Positions 25,577 to 35,004 are shown, counted from the first letter of the stretch. The stretch is DNA of 64,000 nt from Pseudomonas quercus (GCF_012033695.1 NZ_JAAVJI010000002.1:248001-312000); one strand, 5' to 3'. The notes: generated from the letters alone by a model not told the origin. Program-made: numbers and translations.

Positions 25577-27231
25577 AAGCCTTTGCCGCCTTGTACGCCG
25601 AACTGGACGCCACCACCTCCAGCAATGCCAAGCTGGCGGCGCTTCAGGCCTACTTTGCCGAAGCGGCACCTGAGGACGCTGCGTGGGCCGTGTACTTCCT
25701 GTCAGGCGGGCGCCCACGGCAACTGGTGCCGACGCGGCTGCTGAGGGAAATCACCATTGCATTGTCTGGCCTGCCCGAGTGGCTGTTCGAAGAAAGCTAC
25801 CAGGCGGTAGGTGACCTGGCAGAAACGGTCTCCCTGGTGCTGCCTGAATCCACCCACAGTAGCGACGAGGGCCTGGCGTGGTGGCTGGAACACGAGCTGC
25901 TGCCCTTGCGTGGCATGCCCACTGAGGAACTGTCCCAACGCCTGCCGCCCTTGTGGCTGCAACTGGACCGGCAAAGCTTGATGGTCTGCCTGAAACTGAT
26001 AACGGGCAGCTTCCGGGTGGGCGTGTCCAAACTGCTGGTCACGCGCGCCCTGGCGCAACTCGCCACCCTGGACAGCAAACGGGTGGCACAACGTTTAGTG
26101 GGTTACACGGACCTGTCCCATCGCCCCACCGCCCAGAGCTACCTCAAGCTGGTTGCACCGGAAAGCGATGACGAACACGCCCAGCGTGGCGGCCAGCCTT
26201 ACCCGTTCTTCCTGGCCCATGCCCTGCAGCAACCCGTGGAGCAGTTCGACGCTTTACTGGGCCCTTGCCAAGACTGGCAGGTGGAGTGGAAATGGGACGG
26301 TATCCGCGCCCAGGTGGTCAAGCGCGACGGCCGCCTATGGGTATGGTCCCGTGGCGAAGAGCTGGTCACGGACCGCTTCCCCGAACTTCAGGCCCTGATG
26401 TGCCTGCCGGACGGCACTGTGATCGACGGGGAAATTGTGGTGTGGAAAGGCCCCGATGATGGCCAGGAAAACGCGCCCTCCGTGCAGCCCTTTGCGTTAC
26501 TGCAACAGCGCCTGGGCCGCAAGACCTTGAGCAAGAAGCTGCTGGAGGATATTCCCGTTGTGCTGCTGGCCTACGACCTGCTTGAGCATGAGGGCGAGGA
26601 CTGGCGCAACCACACGCAGGCCCAGCGCCGCTCACAGCTGGAAACCGTTGCCCAGCAAACCGCCAGCCCATTGCTGCAACTGTCCCCTCTTTTACTGGGC
26701 CCCACCTGGGCGGACCTGGCCCTGCAACGCGAAGCCTCGCGCAAGCTAGGCGTGGAGGGCATGATGCTCAAGGCCCGTAACGCGTTATACGGGGTGGGGC
26801 GCACCAAGGACATGGGGGTATGGTGGAAGTGGAAAGTGGACCCTTTCACCGTCGACGCCGTGCTGATCTATGCACAGGCGGGCCATGGCCGCAGGGCCAG
26901 CCTGTATACCGACTACACCTTTGCGGTGTGGGACGGGCCACCTGGCACAGCGCGCACCCTGGTGCCGTTCGCCAAGGCCTATTCAGGCCTTACCGATGCT
27001 GAAATGCGCCAGGTGGATGCGATTATTCGTCGCACCACCGTGGAGAAATTCGGGCCGGTGAGAAGTGTTACCCCCACACTGGTCTTCGAGCTGGGTTTTG
27101 AGGGCATTGCCCTGTCAAAACGCCACAAGAGCGGCATTGCAGTGCGGTTCCCACGCATGCTGCGGTGGCGTCATGACAAGCCTGTTGACGAGGCCGATAG
27201 TCTGTCAACGTTACAAGACCTGTTGAGTTGA
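25573..27231 (+). CDS. Cassette-associated ATP-dependent DNA ligase
   Basis: 552 aa. An N-terminal helical DNA-binding domain (about 1-205) is followed by the nucleotidyltransferase core, with motif I EWKWDGIRAQ (adenylated Lys240), motif III DGEIVVWKG, VLLAYDLLEHEGEDW, motif IV VEGMMLKARNALYG and motif V WWKWKVDPFTVDAVL. An OB domain completes the enzyme. It seals nicks in duplex DNA and belongs to the ligase-associated damage response set rather than to replication (LigA). It overlaps the exonuclease gene by 4 bases. What follows is an amino acid transport operon rather than the expected helicase gene. Confidence 0.93.
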   Translation: MKAFAALYAELDATTSSNAKLAALQAYFAEAAPEDAAWAVYFLSGGRPRQLVPTRLLREITIALSGLPEWLFEESYQAVGDLAETVSLVLPESTHSSDEGLAWWLEHELLPLRGMPTEELSQRLPPLWLQLDRQSLMVCLKLITGSFRVGVSKLLVTRALAQLATLDSKRVAQRLVGYTDLSHRPTAQSYLKLVAPESDDEHAQRGGQPYPFFLAHALQQPVEQFDALLGPCQDWQVEWKWDGIRAQVVKRDGRLWVWSRGEELVTDRFPELQALMCLPDGTVIDGEIVVWKGPDDGQENAPSVQPFALLQQRLGRKTLSKKLLEDIPVVLLAYDLLEHEGEDWRNHTQAQRRSQLETVAQQTASPLLQLSPLLLGPTWADLALQREASRKLGVEGMMLKARNALYGVGRTKDMGVWWKWKVDPFTVDAVLIYAQAGHGRRASLYTDYTFAVWDGPPGTARTLVPFAKAYSGLTDAEMRQVDAIIRRTTVEKFGPVRSVTPTLVFELGFEGIALSKRHKSGIAVRFPRMLRWRHDKPVDEADSLSTLQDLLS

Positions 27232-27352
27232 ATCCCGCCTCGCACCACAATAGCGCCGCTTGAACCTGCTGCTTCTTTATGGGGCAAGGCTGAAAACGCT
27301 GGCTGTACGCCGTTTCGGTCAGAAGTGCGACGCAAAGGGATCACCATGCGCC

Positions 27353-27382
27353 TCACCCTGGGTGAACCCTGCACTATGGTGC
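27353..27382. promoter_or_regulatory. Two adjacent palindromes upstream of aotJ
   Basis: TCACCC-T-GGGTGA (27353-27365) and GCAC-N4-GTGC (27371-27382) lie about 100-125 bases before the aotJ start, within a 246-base gap. Both are perfect. They may be operators for a transport-gene regulator; neither matches a motif I can name with the right spacing. Confidence 0.35.
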
Positions 27383-27477
27383 GAAGTTTGCTATCACTTT
27401 GATGTCTGGCACTGGGCGGTAACGCTGTACTGCCTGGCATGAATGCGAAAAACCTTTGTCTTTTTAAGGACTGCACA

Positions 27478-28257
27478 ATGAAAAAAGCATGGCTGACCCT
27501 TTCCGCCCTGGCGCTCTGCCTGTCCGCTGGCGGCGCTATGGCCAAGGAATACAAAGAGCTGCGTTTCGGTGTAGATCCGTCCTACGCCCCGTTTGAATCC
27601 AAGGCCGCCGACGGCAGCCTGGTAGGCTTCGATATCGACTTGGGCAATGCGATCTGCAAAGAGCTGAAGGTGACGTGCAAGTGGGTTGAAAGCGATTTCG
27701 ACGGCATGATCCCTGGCCTGAAAGCCAACAAGTTCGACGGCGTTATTTCGTCCATGACGGTGACTCCGGCCCGTGAGAAAGCCATCGACTTCTCCAACGA
27801 GCTGTTCTCCGGCCCTACGGCCTACGTCGGTAAGAAAGGCGGCGTTACCCTCACCCTGGAAGGGCTGAAGGGCAAAACCGTAGGCTACGAGCAGGGCACT
27901 ATTCAGGAAGCCTATGCCAAGGCGGTACTGGACAAGGCTGGCGTGAAAACCCAGGCCTATCAGAACCAGGACCAGGTGTATGCCGACCTCACATCGGGCC
28001 GCCTCGATGCTTCCATCCAGGACATGCTGCAGGCTGAGCTGGGCTTCCTGAAGTCCCCTCAGGGTGCCGACTACACCGTTAGCGAGCCGCTGACCAGCGA
28101 CTACCTGCCGGCCAAAACTGCTGTGGGCATCAACAAGGGCAACAAGGAACTGCAGGCCTTGCTCAACAAGGGCATCGAAGCCCTGCATAAAGACGGCACC
28201 TACAGCGAAATCCAGAAAAAGCACTTCGGTGACCTGAACCTGTACAGCGGCAAGTAA
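27478..28257 (+). CDS. aotJ: Basic amino acid ABC transporter, periplasmic binding protein (AotJ-like)
   Basis: 259 aa type 3 solute-binding protein. The signal peptide MKKAWLTLSALALCLSAGG is cleaved after AMA. The mature protein has the cluster 3 signature (GVDPSYAPFESKAADGSLVGFDIDL split over residues 30-55), ligand-contact DFDGMIPGL, and SSMTVTPAREKAIDFS. It resembles lysine/arginine/ornithine- and histidine-binding proteins (ArgT/HisJ/AotJ). AAGGA lies correctly before the ATG at 27478, which I prefer over one 13 codons upstream. It is the first gene of an operon in the order J-Q-M-O-P, as in P. aeruginosa aot. A hairpin follows it. Confidence 0.88.
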   Translation: MKKAWLTLSALALCLSAGGAMAKEYKELRFGVDPSYAPFESKAADGSLVGFDIDLGNAICKELKVTCKWVESDFDGMIPGLKANKFDGVISSMTVTPAREKAIDFSNELFSGPTAYVGKKGGVTLTLEGLKGKTVGYEQGTIQEAYAKAVLDKAGVKTQAYQNQDQVYADLTSGRLDASIQDMLQAELGFLKSPQGADYTVSEPLTSDYLPAKTAVGINKGNKELQALLNKGIEALHKDGTYSEIQKKHFGDLNLYSGK

Positions 28258-28270
28258 CCGCCTCACACAG

Positions 28271-28328
28271 CGCCCGCCTGCGCCCCGTACCACTGGCCAC
28301 AGCCAGCTTCGTGGGGTACAGGCGGGCG
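28271..28328 (+). promoter_or_regulatory. Intercistronic hairpin between aotJ and aotQ
   Basis: CGCCCGCCTG (28271-28280) pairs with CAGGCGGGCG (28319-28328), with inner CCCC/GGGG pairing and a TCTTTA tail. Such structures after a binding-protein gene act as partial terminators or 3'-end stabilisers, so the binding protein is made in excess over the permeases. Confidence 0.6.
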
Positions 28329-28355
28329 TCTTTATCGATTGCAAAGGCTTGATAC

Positions 28356-29084
28356 ATGCTTGATCACCTGTTGCAGAGCCTCGGGCTCTCGGCATTCAGC
28401 CTGAAAGGCTTTGGCCCTCTCTTGTTGGAGGGCACCTGGATGACAGTCAAACTGTCGTTGCTGTCGCTGCTGGTTGCCGTGGTCATCGGCCTGATCGGCG
28501 CGAGCGCGAAGCTTTCGAACATCAAGGTGTTGCGCGTGGTTGCCCAGGTCTACACGACCCTGATCCGCGGCATACCCGATCTGGTACTGATGCTTTTGAT
28601 CTTCTACAGCCTGCAGATGTGGCTGACCCTGATCACCAATGCACTGGAATGGGACTACATCGAGATCAACCCCTTTGCCGCCGGCGTTGTGACCCTGGGG
28701 TTCATTTACGGCGCGTATTTCACCGAAACCTTCCGCGGCGCCATTCTGGCCGTACCCCGTGGCCAGCAGGAAGCTGCTACGGCCTATGGGCTGTCCAGGG
28801 GGCAACGTTTTCGCTATGTGGTGTTCCCGCAAATGATGCGCTACGCCCTGCCGGGCATTGGCAACAACTGGATGGTGATTCTCAAGGCCACGGCGCTGGT
28901 GTCCATCATCGGCTTGGCGGACGTGGTAAAAGCGGCGCAGGACGCCGGCAAAAGCACCTATCAGCTCTTTTATTTCCTTGTGCTGGCCGGGCTTATCTAC
29001 TTGGTGATCACTAGCGTGTCGAACATCGCCCTGCGCTACCTTGAGCGGCGGTTCAATGTAGGGACCCGGGAGGCGCTCCGATGA
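28356..29084 (+). CDS. aotQ: Basic amino acid ABC transporter permease (HisQ/AotQ-like)
   Basis: 242 aa inner-membrane permease with five or so membrane helices. The N-terminal polar amino acid permease signature is GTWMTVKLSLLSLLVAVVIG, and the cytoplasmic EAA loop (GQQEAATAYGLSRGQRFRYV) contacts the ATPase. TLIRGIPDLVLMLLIFY is typical of HisQ. It partners with the HisM-like permease whose gene overlaps it by 4 bases (ATGA at 29081). Confidence 0.9.
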   Translation: MLDHLLQSLGLSAFSLKGFGPLLLEGTWMTVKLSLLSLLVAVVIGLIGASAKLSNIKVLRVVAQVYTTLIRGIPDLVLMLLIFYSLQMWLTLITNALEWDYIEINPFAAGVVTLGFIYGAYFTETFRGAILAVPRGQQEAATAYGLSRGQRFRYVVFPQMMRYALPGIGNNWMVILKATALVSIIGLADVVKAAQDAGKSTYQLFYFLVLAGLIYLVITSVSNIALRYLERRFNVGTREALR

Positions 29085-29857
29085 TCGACTCGTTTCTACA
29101 ATGCCTAGCCTGGCTAGGCGAGCAACTGGTGGCGTTCGGCGCTTCCACAAAGGACCTGCTCGCCGACTACTGGCAGCCGTTCCTGTACACCGATGGGGTG
29201 AACGTCACAGGGCTGGCCATGACCCTCTGGCTGCTGTGCGCGTCCATTGCCATTGGCTTTGTGCTGTCGGTGCCACTCTCCATCGCACGGGTGTCTCCAC
29301 GGTGCTGGGTTCGCTGGCCGGTGCAGTTCTATACCTACCTGTTCCGGGGTACACCGCTCTACATCCAGTTGCTGATCTGCTACACCGGCCTCTACAGCCT
29401 TGAAGGCGTACGCGAGCAACCGCTACTCAACGCCTTTTTCCGCGATGCCATGAACTGTACCCTGCTGGCATTTGCTCTTAATACCGGCGCCTACACCACT
29501 GAAATCTTCGCCGGTGCCATTCGCAGCATGGCCCATGGCGAGATCGAAGCGGCCAAGGCCTATGGTCTCAGTGGCTTCAAACTGTACGCACACGTGATCA
29601 TGCCCTCGGTGCTGCGCCGTTCGTTGCCCTTCTATGCCAACGAAGTGATCCTGATGCTGCACGCCACCACGGTAGCGTTTACTGCCACCATCCCGGACAT
29701 CTTGAAAGTGGCGCGGGATGCCAACTCCGCCACTTACCTGACGTTCCAGGCCTTTGGCATCGCCGCTGTGCTGTACCTGATCATTACCTTCACGCTGGTG
29801 GGCCTGTTCCGCCTGGCCGAACGCCGCTGGCTGGCCTTCCTCGGCCCGGCCCGATAA
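29081..29857 (+). CDS. aotM: Basic amino acid ABC transporter permease (HisM/AotM-like)
   Basis: 258 aa partner permease. Membrane helices alternate with the typical segments TYLFRGTPLYIQLLICYTG and the EAA loop GEIEAAKAYGLSGFKLYAHV. It is longer at the N-terminus than AotQ, as HisM proteins are. The gene overlaps aotQ and is followed after 9 bases by aotO with a good ribosome-binding site (AAGGAG). Confidence 0.9.
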   Translation: MIDSFLQCLAWLGEQLVAFGASTKDLLADYWQPFLYTDGVNVTGLAMTLWLLCASIAIGFVLSVPLSIARVSPRCWVRWPVQFYTYLFRGTPLYIQLLICYTGLYSLEGVREQPLLNAFFRDAMNCTLLAFALNTGAYTTEIFAGAIRSMAHGEIEAAKAYGLSGFKLYAHVIMPSVLRRSLPFYANEVILMLHATTVAFTATIPDILKVARDANSATYLTFQAFGIAAVLYLIITFTLVGLFRLAERRWLAFLGPAR

Positions 29858-29866
29858 GGAGATTCG

Positions 29867-30988
29867 ATGCAACAGCAACGCCACGCCTTACTGGCGCCCC
29901 TGCCGGGCACTGCCAGGGCTATCGAGAGCTTTCACTTCGGGCCCCAGGGTGCCGGCAAAATCTACATCCAGGCCTCGCTGCACGCGGACGAAATCCCCGG
30001 CATGCTGGTGGCCTGGCACCTCAAGCAACGCCTGAACGAGCTTGAGCAGGCCGGCCGTCTGCGCCGTGAGGTGGTGCTGGTGCCCGTCGCCAACCCCGTA
30101 GGGCTGGAGCAGGTGGTGATGGACACCCCGCTGGGGCGTTACGAGCTGGAAACGGGTGAAAACTTCAACCGGCGGTTCGTGGACCTCAGCGAGCAGGTAG
30201 GCGATGCCGTCGAGGCCGCCCTGGGTAGCGACATCGAACACAACACCCAACTGATCCGCGACGCCCTGCGCCAGGCATTGCAGGCCCAAACGCCTGCCAA
30301 CCAACTGGAGTCCCAACGCCTTACCCTGCAAACCCTGGCCTGTGACGCTGAAATGGTACTAGACCTGCACTGCGACTTCGAAGCCGTAGAGCACCTGTAC
30401 ACCACCCCCGAGGCCTGGCCGCAGGTGGAACCCCTGGCCCGCTACATGGGGTCCCAGGCCAACCTGCTGGCGACTGATTCGGGTGGCCAGTCCTTCGATG
30501 AATGCTTCAGCCTGGTGTGGCACAAGCTGAGCCTGCGTTTCAACGACCGCTTCCCTATTGCACTGGGCAGCTTCTCGGTGACGCTCGAACTGCGGGGGCA
30601 AGGGGATGTGAACCATGCCCTGGCCAGCCGTGACGCGCAGGCGATCATCAGCTACTTGGAACAGTACGGGGCCATCGACAGCGATACGGCGTCCTCGGCA
30701 CTGCCTGAACTGTTGTACCCCGCTACCCCCCTGGCCGGCGTTGAGCCTGTGAGCACCCCCGTGGGCGGCATTCTGGTGTTCTGCTGCATGCCAGGCGAAT
30801 ACCTGGAAGCTGGGCAATTGATTGCGGAAATCATTGACCCTCTCACCGACAGCGTGACCCAGGTGCACAACGAAAAACCGGGGCTGCTCTATGCCCGCTC
30901 ACTGCGCCGCATGGCCACAGCCGGCATGGTTGTTGCCCGCATTGCCGGGCCTGAAGCCTACCGTAGCGGTTACCTACTTTCACCTTGA
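29867..30988 (+). CDS. aotO: Succinylglutamate desuccinylase/aspartoacylase family protein (AotO-like)
   Basis: 373 aa zinc carboxypeptidase-fold (M14, AstE/ASPA) protein. The zinc motif is LHADEIPG (HxxE, about residues 41-48), with a later His in DLHCDFE and a C-terminal beta domain after about residue 285 that ends in a retained lipoyl-like fold segment. AotO of the P. aeruginosa aotJQMOP operon occupies the same position; it was reported as not needed for arginine uptake and its reaction is unknown. AAGGAG lies 5 bases before the ATG. It may process N-acylated basic amino acids before or after import; that is inference. Confidence 0.82.
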   Translation: MQQQRHALLAPLPGTARAIESFHFGPQGAGKIYIQASLHADEIPGMLVAWHLKQRLNELEQAGRLRREVVLVPVANPVGLEQVVMDTPLGRYELETGENFNRRFVDLSEQVGDAVEAALGSDIEHNTQLIRDALRQALQAQTPANQLESQRLTLQTLACDAEMVLDLHCDFEAVEHLYTTPEAWPQVEPLARYMGSQANLLATDSGGQSFDECFSLVWHKLSLRFNDRFPIALGSFSVTLELRGQGDVNHALASRDAQAIISYLEQYGAIDSDTASSALPELLYPATPLAGVEPVSTPVGGILVFCCMPGEYLEAGQLIAEIIDPLTDSVTQVHNEKPGLLYARSLRRMATAGMVVARIAGPEAYRSGYLLSP

Positions 30989-31001
30989 GGGCGCAACGCG
31001 C

Positions 31002-31766
31002 ATGTACAAACTGACCATCGACGACCTGCACAAGCGCTACGGCGACAACGAAGTGCTTAAAGGTGTGTCGTTGAAAGCCCGCACGGGTGATGTGATCTGC
31101 CTGATCGGTGCCAGCGGTTCAGGCAAAAGCACGTTCCTGCGGTGCATCAACTTTCTCGAAACGCCCAATGCCGGTGCCATGAGCCTGGACGGCAAGGTCA
31201 TTGCCATGAAGGAGACTGCACACGGCTTGCACGTGGCGGACCCCGATGAACTGCAACGCCTGCGTACCCGCTTGGCCATGGTGTTCCAGCATTTCAACCT
31301 GTGGAGCCACATGACGGTGTTGGAAAACATCACCCTGGCACCACGGCGGGTACTGGGCGTCAGCAAACTGGACGCTGAAACCCGGGCCCGTGCCTATCTG
31401 GACAAAGTCGGCCTGCCTGCACGCGTGGCAGACCAGTACCCGGCCTTTCTGTCCGGAGGGCAGCAGCAGCGCGTTGCCATTGCCCGGGCGTTGGCGATGG
31501 AGCCGGAGGTGATGCTGTTCGATGAACCGACCTCAGCACTGGACCCGGAGCTGGTGGGTGAAGTGCTTAAGGTGATTCAAGGCCTGGCCGAAGAAGGCCG
31601 CACCATGATCATGGTGACCCATGAAATGGCGTTCGCCCGCCAGGTCTCCAGCCAAGTGCTGTTCCTGCACCAGGGCCGTGTAGAGGAGCAAGGCGTACCC
31701 GCTGATGTGTTGGGCGCCCCTAAGAGCGAACGGCTGCAACAGTTTCTCAGTGGGAACCTGAAGTAG
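31002..31766 (+). CDS. aotP: Basic amino acid ABC transporter ATPase (AotP/HisP-like)
   Basis: 254 aa polar amino acid uptake ATPase. It shows Walker A GASGSGKST (about residues 35-43), Q-loop VFQHFNLW, ABC signature [15 protein letters not shown], Walker B VMLFDEPTSALDPE and H-loop VTHEMAFA. The HisP-like insertion around residue 75 (AHGLHVADPDELQRLRTRL) is typical of the basic amino acid group. I start at MYKLTIDDLHKRYG (31002); the frame extends further into aotO but without family likeness. The argR regulator that follows this gene in P. aeruginosa is absent, and the Lhr-Core helicase follows instead. Confidence 0.92.
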   Translation: MYKLTIDDLHKRYGDNEVLKGVSLKARTGDVICLIGASGSGKSTFLRCINFLETPNAGAMSLDGKVIAMKETAHGLHVADPDELQRLRTRLAMVFQHFNLWSHMTVLENITLAPRRVLGVSKLDAETRARAYLDKVGLPARVADQYPAFLSGGQQQRVAIARALAMEPEVMLFDEPTSALDPELVGEVLKVIQGLAEEGRTMIMVTHEMAFARQVSSQVLFLHQGRVEEQGVPADVLGAPKSERLQQFLSGNLK

Positions 31767-31852
31767 TTCACCTGTAAAACCTATACAAAACCTAAACAAC
31801 CGACCGCTGGCGTGGTCACTGAAGAAAGCCTTTCGGAGCCACGCCCTCCCCC

Positions 31853-34333
31853 ATGCCCCGCCCTCCCAATTACGCCAAGGCCTGGTTCGACGCCTGCGGC
31901 TGGAAACCCTTTCCCTTTCAGAAAGCCTTATGGGCCGCCAGCGCCAGGGGCGAATCCGGGCTGTTGCATGCCAACACTGGGGCGGGTAAGACCTATGCCG
32001 TATGGTTCGCCGCACTCAAGGCCTTTGCCATCGACGTACCGGCACCCACCCGTAAACGCAAGGTCGCAGCCCCATTACGCGTGCTATGGATAACCCCCAT
32101 GCGCGCATTGGCCGCCGATACCCACCGCGCCCTTCTCGCCCCGGTAGAGGCCCTGGGCATCAACTGGACGGTTGGGCTGCGTACCGGTGACACCAGCAGT
32201 GCCGAACGCGCACGCCAAAGCCGGCGGATGCCTAGCGCCTTGGTGACTACACCTGAAAGCCTGACGTTGATGCTGGCCCGGGAGCAATCCCGAGAGGAGC
32301 TTTCCACGCTGGGCATGGTGGTGGTAGACGAATGGCATGAGCTGATGGGCAACAAGCGCGGTGTGCAGCTTCAACTGGCACTGGCCCGCTTGCGACAGTG
32401 GAACCCACACCTTCAGGTATGGGGTATCTCCGCGACCCTTGGCAACCTCGACCAAGCTCAGCAAGTGCTGCTGCCACAAGGCGGGGGTACCCGTATCGAA
32501 GGCGGCACGGCCAAGGTCATTACGGTGGACACCCTGTTGCCCCCGGCGATCGAGCGTTTTCCGTGGGCCGGTCATATCGGCCTGCGCATGCTGGACCAAG
32601 TGGTAGAGCAACTGGCGCAAAGCGAAAGCACCTTGGTGTTCACCAACACCCGCGGCCAGTCCGAACTATGGTACCTGGCCATTCTGGAGGCGCGCCCGGA
32701 ATGGGCGGGCCTGATTGCACTGCACCACGGTTCGCTGGCCCGCGAAGTCCGCGAATGGGTAGAGATGGCGCTCAAGCAGGGGCATCTCAAGGCGGTGGTG
32801 TGCACGTCCAGCCTGGACCTAGGCGTGGACTTTCTACCCGTGGAGCGGGTGCTGCAGATCGGTTCGGCCAAAGGCGTGGCACGGCTCATACAGCGCGCCG
32901 GGCGGTCGGGCCATGCCCCTGGCCGCCCCTCACGCGTGACACTGGTGCCCACGCACAGCCTGGAGCTGGTGGAAGCAGCGGCCATCACGGACGCCCTGCA
33001 GGCGCGGCAGGTAGAGCCCCGCGAGTCGCCCGAGAAGCCGCTGGATGTATTGGTACAGCACCTGGTGACCATCGCCCTGGGGGGTGGTTTTCTGCCTGAG
33101 TTGCTGCTCGAAGAGGTCCGCAGCGCCTGGGCCTACCGCGATCTTACGGACGATGAGTGGGCGTGGGCCCTGGCGTTTGTGCGCCATGGTGGCGCGAGCC
33201 TGACGGCGTACCCCGATTACCGCCGCGTGGAACCGGATGAGGCGGGTATCTGGCGGGTACCGGATGCACGGGTGGGCCGGCGCCATCGCATGGGCATCGG
33301 TACCATTGTCAGCGACGCCACACTGCACTTGAAATACTGGAGCAAAGGCGGCGGCGGGCGATCGCTGGGCAGTGTAGAAGAAGGCTTTGTTGCACGGCTG
33401 CGCCCGGGCGAAGTCTTTCTGTTCGGGGGCAAAGTGCTGGAGTTGGTGCGGGTAGAAAACATGACGGCCTATGTAAAACGCAGCACTGGTAAAAAGCCTT
33501 CTGTCCCGCGCTGGAATGGCACCCGCTTGCCCCTATCCGGTGAACTGGCCGATGCGTTCGTGGGCAAGCTGGACGATGCCAGCCGGGGGATCTATACCAG
33601 CGCGCCCATGCGCGCAGTGCGCCCTCTGCTAGACGTTCAGCAAGCGTGGTCGGCCCTACCCACCCGCCATACGTTCCTGGCAGAAAGCCTGAAATCCCGC
33701 GAAGGCTGGCACCTGTTTCTGTACCCATTCGCTGGCCGCCTTGTTCACCTGGGGCTGGCCAGCCTGTTGGCTTGGCGCCTTACCCAGCAACGCCCGCTGA
33801 GCTTTTCCATTGCCGTAAATGACTATGGTGTGGAACTGCTCACCCCAAGTGAAGTGGACTGGAGACAGGCGCTGGCCAGTGGCGTGCTATCCCCAGACGG
33901 CCTACTGGAGGATGCCCTGGCCAGCCTGAATGCGGGGGAACTGGCCTTGCGCCGGTTTCGGGAAATTGCGCGCATTTCCGGCCTCGTGTTTGGCGGCTAC
34001 CCCGGTGCACAGAAGAGTACTCGGCAGGTACAGGCCTCCAGCGGATTGTTCTATGAAGTGTTCAAGCAATACGACGCAGGCAACCTCTTGCTGACCCAAG
34101 CCCAGCAGGAAGTGTTGCGCCAGGAACTGGACGTGGTGCGGCTGGAGCTGACCCTGCGGCGTATCGGCGAACGCACCTTGGACTTCCATGTGATCAACCG
34201 GCCCACGCCGCTGGCGTTCCCGCTGATGGTCGAGCGCCTGCGTGAAAGCATGAGCTCGGAAAAACTGGCTGACCGGATTGGCCGAATGGTGAATGATCTG
34301 GAGAAAGCAGCAGGGCCTGAGGTGCCCCGATGA
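31853..34333 (+). CDS. Ligase-associated Lhr-Core DNA helicase
   Basis: 826 aa superfamily 2 helicase of the Lhr-Core type. Motifs in order are: Q-like FPFQKALW, Walker A ANTGAGKT (about residues 41-48), [24 protein letters not shown] (DExH), [15 protein letters not shown] and [12 protein letters not shown]. The Lhr winged-helix and C-terminal DNA-contact domain follow ([20 protein letters not shown] near the end). These enzymes translocate 3'-5' on DNA and unwind RNA:DNA or DNA duplexes in damage repair. The pdeM gene overlaps its stop by 4 bases. There is an AT-rich 86-base gap upstream, so it may now have its own promoter. Confidence 0.92.
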   Translation: MPRPPNYAKAWFDACGWKPFPFQKALWAASARGESGLLHANTGAGKTYAVWFAALKAFAIDVPAPTRKRKVAAPLRVLWITPMRALAADTHRALLAPVEALGINWTVGLRTGDTSSAERARQSRRMPSALVTTPESLTLMLAREQSREELSTLGMVVVDEWHELMGNKRGVQLQLALARLRQWNPHLQVWGISATLGNLDQAQQVLLPQGGGTRIEGGTAKVITVDTLLPPAIERFPWAGHIGLRMLDQVVEQLAQSESTLVFTNTRGQSELWYLAILEARPEWAGLIALHHGSLAREVREWVEMALKQGHLKAVVCTSSLDLGVDFLPVERVLQIGSAKGVARLIQRAGRSGHAPGRPSRVTLVPTHSLELVEAAAITDALQARQVEPRESPEKPLDVLVQHLVTIALGGGFLPELLLEEVRSAWAYRDLTDDEWAWALAFVRHGGASLTAYPDYRRVEPDEAGIWRVPDARVGRRHRMGIGTIVSDATLHLKYWSKGGGGRSLGSVEEGFVARLRPGEVFLFGGKVLELVRVENMTAYVKRSTGKKPSVPRWNGTRLPLSGELADAFVGKLDDASRGIYTSAPMRAVRPLLDVQQAWSALPTRHTFLAESLKSREGWHLFLYPFAGRLVHLGLASLLAWRLTQQRPLSFSIAVNDYGVELLTPSEVDWRQALASGVLSPDGLLEDALASLNAGELALRRFREIARISGLVFGGYPGAQKSTRQVQASSGLFYEVFKQYDAGNLLLTQAQQEVLRQELDVVRLELTLRRIGERTLDFHVINRPTPLAFPLMVERLRESMSSEKLADRIGRMVNDLEKAAGPEVPR

Positions 34334-35004
34334 GTGACGCGGTGATGAGCGGCGATCAGGTCATAACACTGGCAGGCGAACAGTTGGTGCTAATGGGCGA
34401 AAAAGCCATCTGGTGGCCTGAACAGCGGGCGCTGCTGATCGCTGATGCGCACTTTGGCAAGGCTGCGGCCTACCGCAGCCTGGGCCAGCCTGTGCCCCAC
34501 GGAACCACTGGCACAAACCTGCAGGTACTACAGCAGGCGTTGGACCGTTACCCGGTTGAGCACTTGATTTTCCTAGGGGATTTTCTGCATGGCCCTGGCT
34601 CCCACGCGCCCGGTACGCTGGACCAGTTACGGGCGTGGCGCCGGCTTAACCCGACACTGAGAATTGTGCTGATACGCGGCAACCACGACCACCGTGCCGG
34701 TGACCCACCTCCAGACCTGGCATTTGAAGTGGTGCCTGAGCCCTTGCTGCTGGGCAACCTGGCCCTGCAGCACGAACCCCACCCTCACCCGGAACGGCAT
34801 GTGCTGGCCGGCCACGTGCACCCGGTATTCTTCTTGTCTGGCCGAGGTCGGCAGCGCATGCGCTTACCCTGCTTCCACAGCAGTGGGCAGGTAACGCTGC
34901 TACCGGCCTTCGGCGCATTTACCGGTGGGTTCGCCGTAGAGCGCAAGCCAGGCACCCAACTCTACGTGGTAGGTGATGGGCAAGTATGGCCCATCGCTCC
35001 CTAG
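34330..35004 (+). CDS. pdeM: Ligase-associated Mn-dependent endonuclease PdeM (MPE)
   Basis: 224 aa binuclear metallophosphoesterase. Metal motifs are [11 protein letters not shown] (Asp and His, about residues 37-47), [13 protein letters not shown] (GDxxH-like), [10 protein letters not shown] and LAGHVHPVF. It is a Mn-dependent nuclease acting on single-stranded and looped DNA in the same cassette as the Lhr helicase. Its gene starts inside the helicase stop (ATGA) and ends by sharing the palindrome CTAG (35001-35004) with the convergent pheC stop codon. Confidence 0.9.
   Translation: MSDAVMSGDQVITLAGEQLVLMGEKAIWWPEQRALLIADAHFGKAAAYRSLGQPVPHGTTGTNLQVLQQALDRYPVEHLIFLGDFLHGPGSHAPGTLDQLRAWRRLNPTLRIVLIRGNHDHRAGDPPPDLAFEVVPEPLLLGNLALQHEPHPHPERHVLAGHVHPVFFLSGRGRQRMRLPCFHSSGQVTLLPAFGAFTGGFAVERKPGTQLYVVGDGQVWPIAP

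Noticed and set aside
27371..27382. GCAC-N4-GTGC as an NtrC binding site
   Set aside because: NtrC sites have a longer spacer between half-sites, and no sigma-54 promoter is present.
27407..27425. TGGCAC upstream of aotJ as a sigma-54 -24 element
   Set aside because: The required GC-containing -12 element (TTGC) is not at the right distance; the region reads GGTAA there.
29867..30988. The AstE-like protein as the arginine catabolic enzyme AstE/AruE
   Set aside because: It lies inside a transport operon in the aotO position, and no other arginine succinyltransferase pathway genes are nearby.
31772..31788. CTGT-N9-ACAA upstream of the Lhr-Core helicase gene, resembling a LexA box
   Set aside because: LexA sites need CTGT-N8-ACAG. 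The spacing is off by one and the last base differs, so SOS control is not supported.
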